A stretch of DNA of 12,516 nt, taken from Neisseriaceae bacterium. Lineage in GTDB: Bacteria; Pseudomonadota; Gammaproteobacteria; Burkholderiales; UBA11063. A model generated the notes under the pieces. It searched no databases, was not told the DNA's origin, and saw nothing but the letters and a program-made list of their open reading frames with translations. Every line of letters starts with the position of its first letter. Positions within the stretch are counted from its first letter, which is position 1. The position numbers were made by a program, and so were the translations under genes. Shown in pieces: positions 7,478 through 12,516 of the stretch. The stretch covers positions 1 through 12,516 of the forward strand of contig CANEUJ010000036.1 in NCBI GenBank assembly GCA_947441745.1, written 5' to 3'.

Positions 7478-8233
7478 TTAAGGGTTAGTTTGAACCGTAT
7501 TGGCACTGTTACTGTTTGATTTAAATGCACGATTACCTTCTTGAAGATTATTGCTGTTGTTTTTATCATTATTTAAGTTAATTTTCTCATTTGGAGTCAA
7601 GCTATTGTTTAGATTTTCAGTATTATTATTACTACTAGGGTTGTTTTCTGTTTTTTGAGCAAAGTCTTCTATGAGTTTTTTTCTGTGCTCTTTAAGGTCG
7701 TCATTGCCACTACGAGTACTTGATGTATCTGCTTCATAATTAGTACGGCTATTTAGAGGTGCAATACTATTATTAGAATTATCAGCACGATTAGGCTTCA
7801 TTTCAATAGTAACATCAGTACCATTTTGGCTAACTACAATTATATCAGTATTTATAGATTTAAGTGTTGCGTTACCCATTATTGCATCTCCAATACCTAC
7901 AATATAGGGTTTATCATCGTATGTAACAAATGCTAAACTTTTAGGCGGATTGAAATAAATACCGTTTAGTTTAATTTGGCTTACTATTGAAGGCTCTTCA
8001 TGAGCTGATTCGACTGCCTTAGTTATAATTCCAAATGGATAGCGGTTATTTACATATTTAACACTTTTTTCAAATTCTGTAGCTGACGATTTTTCGATAT
8101 ATATATTACCTAGTGCTGGATTAATAAGCCACCATACAAGTTTTGCTAAAAGAACAGCAAGGTATAGTATAATCAAAAGATTGACTATCTGACTTACAGC
8201 AAAAATTATTACATTTACGGTTTTAGTATGCAT
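7478..8233 (-). CDS. gspC: Type II secretion system inner-membrane protein GspC
   Basis: GspC links the inner-membrane platform to the secretin GspD. The 251-residue protein has one membrane segment (about 14-37), a linker with YPFGI (65-69, matching the family's RLFG-like motif), and the homology-region domain at about 86-145. Family features in that domain are IKLNGIYF, LAFV, YIVGIGDAIMGNATLKSI and the following beta strand. The usual PDZ or coiled-coil C-terminus is missing. Instead residues 150-251 are a hydrophilic tail very rich in Asn and Ser. It is the first gene of the gsp set, 56 bp after fur, with gspD starting 21 bp later. Identification rests on the domain and the neighbours, since the overall family is weakly conserved. 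Confidence 0.9.
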   Translation of the reverse strand: MHTKTVNVIIFAVSQIVNLLIILYLAVLLAKLVWWLINPALGNIYIEKSSATEFEKSVKYVNNRYPFGIITKAVESAHEEPSIVSQIKLNGIYFNPPKSLAFVTYDDKPYIVGIGDAIMGNATLKSINTDIIVVSQNGTDVTIEMKPNRADNSNNSIAPLNSRTNYEADTSSTRSGNDDLKEHRKKLIEDFAQKTENNPSSNNNTENLNNSLTPNEKINLNNDKNNSNNLQEGNRAFKSNSNSANTVQTNP

Positions 8234-8268
8234 GGTTAAATCTTTTTAAATAAAAGTTTAAGTATACA

Positions 8269-8274
8269 ATTATA
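8269..8274 (-). promoter_or_regulatory. Candidate -10 element upstream of gspC
   Basis: On the minus strand the fur-gspC gap contains a perfect TATAAT, 35 bases before the gspC ATG. No good -35 box lies at 16-18 bases. The gap is almost entirely A/T, so a chance match is quite possible. The gsp genes may instead be read through from fur, because no strong terminator separates them. Confidence 0.3.
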
Positions 8275-8289
8275 ACTTAATTAATTTAA

Positions 8290-8706
8290 TCAATGTTGAA
8301 TTTTGTCACAATCTTCACAAATTCCATAAAGATTTAGGTGGTGGTTTACTATTTTAAAGTTGTTTTCTTTGGCAATTTTTTCTTGTAAACGCTCTATTTT
8401 GCAGTCTACAAATTCAATTACTCTATTGCATTTTACGCAAATTAAGTGATCGTGATGCTCATTTGGTTTTATTAATTCATAAATAGCTTGATCTTCATTA
8501 AAATTATGTTTTTCCAAAATATTATTAGTTTCAAAAGTGGCAAGTATCCGATAGATAGTTGCTAAACTAATATCTGTGCCTTGATTTGTCAGTAATGATA
8601 GAATTTTACTAGCATCTAAATGCTTATATAAATCAAACAATTCCAAAATAGCGATTTTATGTTTGGTTATTTTAATACCAATATTTTTTAGGTTTTGTAG
8701 ATCCAT
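8290..8706 (-). CDS. fur: Ferric uptake regulator Fur
   Basis: Fur is a metal-dependent repressor that with Fe(II) shuts down iron-uptake genes. From the ATG at 8706 the protein is 138 residues, typical for Fur. The winged helix has its recognition helix at about 45-56 (DISLATIYRILA). The metal-binding dimerisation half has HHDH (84-87), the CVKC zinc motif (C90, C93) and a second pair CEDC (C130, C133). A further in-frame TTG at 8724 would add six residues (MRNKRK) but is less likely; the candidate promoter upstream would leave it almost no leader. The gene diverges from bamE-dapB, as in Neisseria and other betaproteobacteria, and lies directly upstream of gspC on the same strand. Zur and PerR are relatives, but sequence and context favour Fur. 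Confidence 0.94.
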   Translation of the reverse strand: MDLQNLKNIGIKITKHKIAILELFDLYKHLDASKILSLLTNQGTDISLATIYRILATFETNNILEKHNFNEDQAIYELIKPNEHHDHLICVKCNRVIEFVDCKIERLQEKIAKENNFKIVNHHLNLYGICEDCDKIQH

Positions 8707-8743
8707 TTTTCTTTTATTTCTCAAATTTGTAACTCAAGTACTC

Positions 8744-8773
8744 ATTTTAGGGTTAAAATATAGTTTTTAGCAA
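8744..8773 (-). promoter_or_regulatory. Candidate sigma-70 promoter for fur
   Basis: On the minus strand TTGCTA (8768-8773) and TAAAAT (8744-8749) are separated by 18 bases, matching the consensus at 4 of 6 and 5 of 6 positions. Transcription would begin near 8737, about 30 bases before the fur ATG at 8706. No clear 19-bp Fur box was seen in this 83-bp divergent gap, so autoregulation is not shown by the sequence. Confidence 0.5.
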
Positions 8774-8789
8774 GTTTTTTTGGTTATAT

Positions 8790-9137
8790 ATGATAAAAAA
8801 GTATAAATTATGTCTCATCTTATCTATTTTTCTATTTGGATGTTCAGGTATAAAGTTTTCTGAATGGCGTTTTCCCTATATGATGGAGGTACAACAAGGT
8901 AATTATATTACTAATAATCAAGTAAATCAGTTGCATGTTGGGATGACCAAAGAGCAGGTATCTTTCATAATTGGTCATCCTCTTACTCAGTTTTTGTTTG
9001 ATCAAAATCGTTGGGATTTTTTTTATCAAGATTATAAAAGTAATAAATTGGAAACAAATTATTCTATCACTATCTTATTTGATCAAGAAGGTAAGGTTAG
9101 TAATATAAGTAAAAATGGACAGTTTTTTAATAAGTAG
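8790..9137 (+). CDS. bamE: Outer-membrane assembly lipoprotein BamE (SmpA/OmlA)
   Basis: BamE is a small lipoprotein of the BAM complex, which folds beta-barrel proteins into the outer membrane. The 115-residue protein begins with a lipoprotein signal peptide ending in the lipobox LFGC (lipidated Cys at 18). The mature part carries the family signature: QQGNYITNNQVNQLHVGMTKEQV (about 35-57, shown here as key residues Q-G-N-Y, G-M-T, Q-V), then IIGHPL and the beta strands ending SITILFDQEGKVSNI. Length matches the family. No strong ribosome binding site precedes the ATG, only GG 6 bases upstream. It is the first gene of the plus-strand set and diverges from fur. The secretin made next door is an outer-membrane protein, but dependence on BAM is not implied by position. 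Confidence 0.93.
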   Translation: MIKKYKLCLILSIFLFGCSGIKFSEWRFPYMMEVQQGNYITNNQVNQLHVGMTKEQVSFIIGHPLTQFLFDQNRWDFFYQDYKSNKLETNYSITILFDQEGKVSNISKNGQFFNK

Positions 9138-9140
9138 GGA
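9135..9140 (+). promoter_or_regulatory. dapB ribosome binding site overlapping the bamE stop
   Basis: TAGGGA contains the bamE stop codon TAG and the AGG/GGGA purine run, ending 2 bases before the dapB ATG at 9143. From AGG the spacing is only 4 bases, shorter than ideal. The overlap suggests that ribosomes ending bamE start dapB. Confidence 0.5.
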
Positions 9141-9142
9141 TA

Positions 9143-9871
9143 ATGATAAATATAGCATTAGTTGGTTCATCAGGTAGAATGGGATTAGAAATTGCTAAGA
9201 TTATTGCAGCTAAACCTGAATATTACAAATTGTGTGTTGCAATTGCTAAAGATGATGATGTTAACATGATTAAGGGCGCTGATGTTGTAATTGATTTTTC
9301 AACACCAAGTTCAACCATTAATACTCTAAATGCATGTTTGCAATATAAAATCCCCTTGGTAATTGGTGCTACAGGTTTTAGCGATTCAGAAAAAGATTTT
9401 ATTACTAATGCAAGTAAAAATATTGCAGTTTTATTTTCAGCAAATATGAGCTTATCAGTTAATTTGTTGTTTAAGTTAACCGCTATTGCTGCAAATAAAC
9501 TTAGTAACTTTGAAGCAGAAATTTTTGAGGCTCATCATCGTTACAAAAAAGATGCTCCATCAGGAACTGCTCTTAAATTAGGTGAGGTAATAGCAGAATC
9601 AAGAAATCTTGATTTTAAAAAGCATGCTAAATTTACTCGTTATGGAGTTAATGAACAAAGAAATCCCAAAGATATTGGTTTTTCTGTAGTTAGGGGGGGG
9701 GATATAGTAGGTAAACATGATGTAATGTTTATCGATAATGGTGAGATTTTAACCCTAACTAGCGAAATTAATAATCGCAGTAGCTTTGCTAATGGTGCTA
9801 TTATAGCGGCTACTTTTATTAGTGATGAGAAGCCTGGTTTATATAATATGTTTGATGTGCTTGATATATGA
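9143..9871 (+). CDS. dapB: 4-hydroxy-tetrahydrodipicolinate reductase DapB
   Basis: DapB uses NAD(P)H to reduce the dihydrodipicolinate precursor in the diaminopimelate/lysine pathway, supplying both peptidoglycan and lysine. Visible features are the dinucleotide-binding loop GSSGRMG (8-14), VVIDFSTP (48-55), IGATGFS (74-80), the catalytic motif EAHHRYKKDAPSGTA (129-143; H131 and K135 correspond to E. coli H159 and K163), and the C-terminal FANGAI. At 242 residues it is about 30 shorter than E. coli DapB (273). The gap falls in the N-terminal nucleotide-binding domain, between the second strand (CVAIAKDD) and VVIDF. The acidic cofactor-ribose residue (E. coli E38) appears to be Ala35, followed by Lys36. 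A run of nine G (9693-9701) encodes Arg-Gly-Gly. The 3' end overlaps nadB by ATGA. Confidence 0.96.
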   Translation: MINIALVGSSGRMGLEIAKIIAAKPEYYKLCVAIAKDDDVNMIKGADVVIDFSTPSSTINTLNACLQYKIPLVIGATGFSDSEKDFITNASKNIAVLFSANMSLSVNLLFKLTAIAANKLSNFEAEIFEAHHRYKKDAPSGTALKLGEVIAESRNLDFKKHAKFTRYGVNEQRNPKDIGFSVVRGGDIVGKHDVMFIDNGEILTLTSEINNRSSFANGAIIAATFISDEKPGLYNMFDVLDI

Positions 9872-11442
9872 TACTAAACTATGATTCAGTTATTATTGGT
9901 AGTGGGCTAGCAGGTTTATCTACGGCTTTGAGGCTTGCCAATAATAAACAAAAAGTTGCACTATTAACCAAGCAGAAACTTAATGAATGTAACTCTTACT
10001 ACGCTCAAGGTGGAATTGCGGCAGTTATAGATAGTAATGATTCGACCCAAAGTCATATTGACGATACACTTATTGCTGGTGCTGGTTTATGTAATGAAGA
10101 AGCTGTAAAATATATCATACAACATTCACCCGCGGCTATAAATTGGCTTGTTAGTCAAGGAGTTCAGTTTACACCTGATACTGATAACCAAACTGGCTTT
10201 CATCTAACTCGTGAGGGCGGGCATAGCTTTAGAAGAATACTTCATGTTGCAGATAGTACTGGAGCGGCTATTATAGACACTCTAATAAGAAAAGTTAAAT
10301 CTCATCCATATATTACTGTATATGAGGGGTTTGTAGCGGTTGATCTTATTTTGGGTAATAAAATTGGATTAAATAATAAAAATTGTTATGGGGTTTATGC
10401 TCTAAATCGTAATACTAATCAAATATATAGTTTTGGTGGCAAAAGCACAGTATTAGCAAGTGGTGGCTCAGGTAAGGTATATTTGTATACAACCAATCCT
10501 GATGTTGCTACTGGTGATGGAATTGCAATGGCGTATCGTGCAGGATGCAGAGTTGCTAATATGGAGTTTATTCAATTTCACCCTACTTGCTTATATCATC
10601 CACATGCTAAATCTTTTTTAATATCTGAGGCGGTTCGTGGTGAGGGGGGGATTTTGAAGCTTCCTAATGGGTATCGCTTTATGCGGAATCATGACAAACG
10701 ACTAGAACTTGCCCCTCGTGATATTACTGCTAGAGCAATTGATTTTGAGATGAAAAAACATGGCTATGACTTTGTGTATTTAGATATATCGTATAAACCA
10801 GAAACATTTATAAAAGAACATTTTCCAAATATTTTTCAAACTTGTAAGGAGCTTGGGATCGATATTACTAGTGAGCCAATACCAGTTGTTCCTGCTGCAC
10901 ATTATACTTGTGGTGGTATTGTGACTAATCTTGCTGGTGAAACTGATATCAATAATCTATATGCAATTGGTGAATGTGCGTGTACTGGGCTTCATGGGGC
11001 TAATCGCTTGGCTAGTAATTCGTTGCTTGAGTGTCTCGTGATTGGAGAAAACGCAGCTCATTCAATTCTCAATTTAACAGTAGATTCAGTAACTATTCCA
11101 GAATGGGATGCATCCCAAGTAATTGATAATGATGAGCAGATTATTATATCGCATAATTGGGATGAATTACGCCGTGCCATGTGGGATTATGTAGGTATTG
11201 TTAGAACTAATAAACGCTTAGAACGTGCTATGCATAGGATAAATATGTTGCAAGCTGAGATTCATGATTATTATTCAAACTTCAAACTATCAGCGGACTT
11301 AATTGAACTTCGAAATTTACTGTTAAATGCTGAATTAATAGTCAAAAGTGCTATGCTACGCCACGAAAGTCGTGGATTACACTTTAGTAAGGATTATCCT
11401 AATACCGATACGATTGCTAAAGATACGATTATAAAAATATGA
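9868..11442 (+). CDS. nadB: L-aspartate oxidase NadB
   Basis: NadB is an FAD enzyme that oxidises L-aspartate to iminoaspartate, the first step of de novo NAD synthesis; NadA then condenses this with dihydroxyacetone phosphate to give quinolinate. The 524 residues compare with 540 in E. coli. The FAD-binding loop GSGLAGLSTALRLA (11-24) is followed by NSYYAQGGIAAV (42-53), HSFRRILHVADSTG (119-132), FHPTCLY (237-243), SEAVRGEGGIL (253-263), APRDITARAID (282-292), AAHYTCGGI (343-351) and GECACTGLHGANRLASNSLLE (368-388), all family hallmarks. The last of these separates it from succinate dehydrogenase subunit A, its closest relative. The start overlaps the dapB stop (ATGA), implying translational coupling. 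nadA and nadC are not adjacent in the window. A seven-G run (10644-10650) encodes Gly-Gly. Confidence 0.96.
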   Translation: MILNYDSVIIGSGLAGLSTALRLANNKQKVALLTKQKLNECNSYYAQGGIAAVIDSNDSTQSHIDDTLIAGAGLCNEEAVKYIIQHSPAAINWLVSQGVQFTPDTDNQTGFHLTREGGHSFRRILHVADSTGAAIIDTLIRKVKSHPYITVYEGFVAVDLILGNKIGLNNKNCYGVYALNRNTNQIYSFGGKSTVLASGGSGKVYLYTTNPDVATGDGIAMAYRAGCRVANMEFIQFHPTCLYHPHAKSFLISEAVRGEGGILKLPNGYRFMRNHDKRLELAPRDITARAIDFEMKKHGYDFVYLDISYKPETFIKEHFPNIFQTCKELGIDITSEPIPVVPAAHYTCGGIVTNLAGETDINNLYAIGECACTGLHGANRLASNSLLECLVIGENAAHSILNLTVDSVTIPEWDASQVIDNDEQIIISHNWDELRRAMWDYVGIVRTNKRLERAMHRINMLQAEIHDYYSNFKLSADLIELRNLLLNAELIVKSAMLRHESRGLHFSKDYPNTDTIAKDTIIKI

Positions 11443-11448
11443 TATAAT
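11440..11448 (+). promoter_or_regulatory. Candidate extended -10 promoter for fdx and the downstream transporter gene
   Basis: TGATATAAT matches the extended -10 consensus TGnTATAAT exactly, and its TGA is the nadB stop codon. It lies 29 bases before the fdx ATG. No -35 box at standard spacing is evident, which extended -10 promoters can tolerate. It may let fdx be expressed independently of bamE-dapB-nadB. Confidence 0.4.
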
Positions 11449-11477
11449 GTTATCAAAGTTAAACTTATGGAGTAAAA

Positions 11478-11813
11478 ATGCCCAAAATAACTGTACTTCC
11501 GCATCCTGAGCTTTGTCCTAAAGGATTAGAATTTGAAGGAAAAGTTGGTGAAAACATTTGTAAACAATTACTATCTCACAATATAGAAATTGAGCATGCT
11601 TGTGATATGGCTTGTGCTTGTACTACTTGTCATATAATAGTTCGTAATGGATTTGCTTCTTTAAACGAAATTAATGAATTAGAAGAAGATTTACTTGATC
11701 GTGCTTGGGGATTAACATCATTGTCCCGTTTATCTTGTCAGGCTAAAGTGAGTAGCGATGATTTAGTTGTTGAAATACCAAAATATACGATTAATCATGC
11801 TAAAGAGAACTAA
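11478..11813 (+). CDS. fdx: ISC-type [2Fe-2S] ferredoxin
   Basis: This adrenodoxin-like ferredoxin supplies electrons for iron-sulfur cluster assembly by the ISC system. The 111-residue protein is close to E. coli Fdx along its whole length. Cluster ligands are visible in HACDMACACTTC (C42, C48, C51; C46 is the extra non-ligand cysteine also seen in E. coli) and SRLSCQAKV (C87). The C-terminal VVEIPKYTINHAKEN also matches. The ATG is preceded by GGAG with 5-base spacing. In many proteobacteria fdx closes the isc-hsc operon; here it follows nadB instead. That gives it neighbours needing reductant or Fe-S proteins (NadA, the partner of NadB, is a [4Fe-4S] enzyme), although this link is inference. 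Confidence 0.95.
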   Translation: MPKITVLPHPELCPKGLEFEGKVGENICKQLLSHNIEIEHACDMACACTTCHIIVRNGFASLNEINELEEDLLDRAWGLTSLSRLSCQAKVSSDDLVVEIPKYTINHAKEN

Positions 11814-11816
11814 TTA

Positions 11817-12516
11817 ATGCAAGAAAAATATAGTAATTATCTAAGCCATGGTAGTAACCAAAACGGGCACTCTCATAATGATGATAATCATAGTAATATT
11901 GATGGTAATCACCACCATCATCATCGACATGATCATGCTCATGGGCGTGATGCTAATTCAAAGGTTTTAGCATTTTGTTTGATTGTGACATTTAGTTTTG
12001 CATTAATTGAAGGAGTTGGAGGTTATTTTACTCATTCAATAACACTACAATCGGATGCCCTACATATGTTAACCGATGCGGCTGGACTATTAATTGCATT
12101 TATTGCAAATACAATCAGCAAACGCCCTGCAACTACCAGTCTTACTTTTGGGTATGGTAAAGCTGAAGCTCTAGGGGCTTTAGTTAACTGTGTTTTTACT
12201 ATGGTATTGACTTTAGGGTTATTGTTTGAAGTTATAAAAAGGTTTTTTATATCAACTACAGTTCATGGTGAGGGATTATTTATTATTGCAGGTATTGGCT
12301 TTTTGGTAAATGGTCTAATTGCTTATATCTTAGCTAAAAGCTCAGAATCATTAAATACCAAAGCTGCACTTATTCATACTTTAGGAGATTTATTAGCATC
12401 AGTTGTTGCTATTATTGCTGGAGTTATTATCATCTATACTGGATATAGTATAGTAGATCCAATATTATCACTAATAGTAGTATTTATACTTATCGTATCT
12501 AATTATAAATTAATTA
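11817..12516 (+). CDS. Cation diffusion facilitator (CDF) metal exporter, truncated by the window edge
   Basis: CDF proteins exchange Zn, Co, Cd or Fe ions for protons across the inner membrane. The reading frame opens with ATG 3 bases after the fdx stop and remains open for 233 codons to the right edge, so the C-terminus is missing. Residues 1-43 form a hydrophilic segment with 12 histidines, including HHHHH at 32-36 and H-x-H-x-H after it. Membrane segments follow from residue 50 on. TM2 carries SDALHMLTDAAG, with H83 and D87; TM5 carries HTLGDLLAS, with H187 and D191. This HxxxD/HxxxD pairing is the transport site of the ZitB/CzcD-like, Zn-preferring CDF branch. GYGKAEALG (112-120) is the conserved cytoplasmic loop. 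Substrate is not settled by sequence. A weak purine-rich site (GAGA, 11805-11808) precedes the ATG. Confidence 0.93.
   Translation, partial: MQEKYSNYLSHGSNQNGHSHNDDNHSNIDGNHHHHHRHDHAHGRDANSKVLAFCLIVTFSFALIEGVGGYFTHSITLQSDALHMLTDAAGLLIAFIANTISKRPATTSLTFGYGKAEALGALVNCVFTMVLTLGLLFEVIKRFFISTTVHGEGLFIIAGIGFLVNGLIAYILAKSSESLNTKAALIHTLGDLLASVVAIIAGVIIIYTGYSIVDPILSLIVVFILIVSNYKLI

Noticed and set aside
8258..8280. Hairpin between fur and gspC as a fur terminator
   Set aside because: The stem is almost all A/T with a bulge and a 4-base loop, no GC core and no continuous T run, so it is too weak to claim.
8707..8789. Fur box in the fur-bamE gap
   Set aside because: No stretch resembles the 19-bp GATAAT-type inverted repeat closely enough in this AT-rich sequence.
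8844..9029. Minus-strand ORF opposite bamE
   Set aside because: bamE has a lipobox and a full family signature on the other strand, so this frame is a shadow.

Overview
This window is AT-rich proteobacterial chromosome, roughly one third G+C by eye, most likely from a low-GC betaproteobacterium near the Neisseriales. The main reason is the block fur (minus strand) next to bamE-dapB (plus strand), a gene order known from Neisseria and other betaproteobacteria. The Fur, BamE, ferredoxin and NadB sequences also look proteobacterial. The species cannot be named from this sequence alone; a low-GC Neisseriales genome such as the Aquella type is a guess.

The layout has two divergent halves that meet at about 8.7 kb. 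The minus-strand half, read right to left, is fur, then gspC-gspD-gspE-gspF, then a structured inverted-repeat element of about 129 bp, then dsbD, then a strong symmetrical terminator at 338-368. The four gsp genes encode the inner-membrane clamp protein, outer-membrane secretin, cytoplasmic ATPase and inner-membrane platform protein of a type II secretion system (T2SS). The pseudopilin and remaining gsp genes are not in the window. DsbD carries reducing equivalents across the inner membrane. Its place beside secretion genes fits a cell that exports disulfide-containing proteins, but that link is inferred.

The plus-strand half is bamE-dapB-nadB-fdx followed by a cation diffusion facilitator gene cut by the right edge. 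Spacing is tight (5 bp, a 4-bp ATGA overlap, 35 bp, 3 bp), so it probably behaves as one operon, with a candidate extra promoter overlapping the nadB stop codon. The products are an outer-membrane assembly lipoprotein, a lysine/diaminopimelate enzyme, the first enzyme of NAD synthesis, an ISC-type [2Fe-2S] ferredoxin and a His-rich Zn/Co-type metal exporter.

Bases 1-472 hold no convincing gene. They contain the terminator, an inverted repeat with ATGGGT in both arms, a possible 32-codon hydrophobic ORF and several hairpins that could belong to a small RNA. Every gene with a recognised product is a housekeeping or secretion gene of a known family. I found no convincing new biological system. 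The best candidates for something undescribed are the inverted-repeat element between gspF and dsbD and the structured stretch before the terminator at 338-368. G and A homopolymer runs inside dapB, nadB and gspD are also worth checking.
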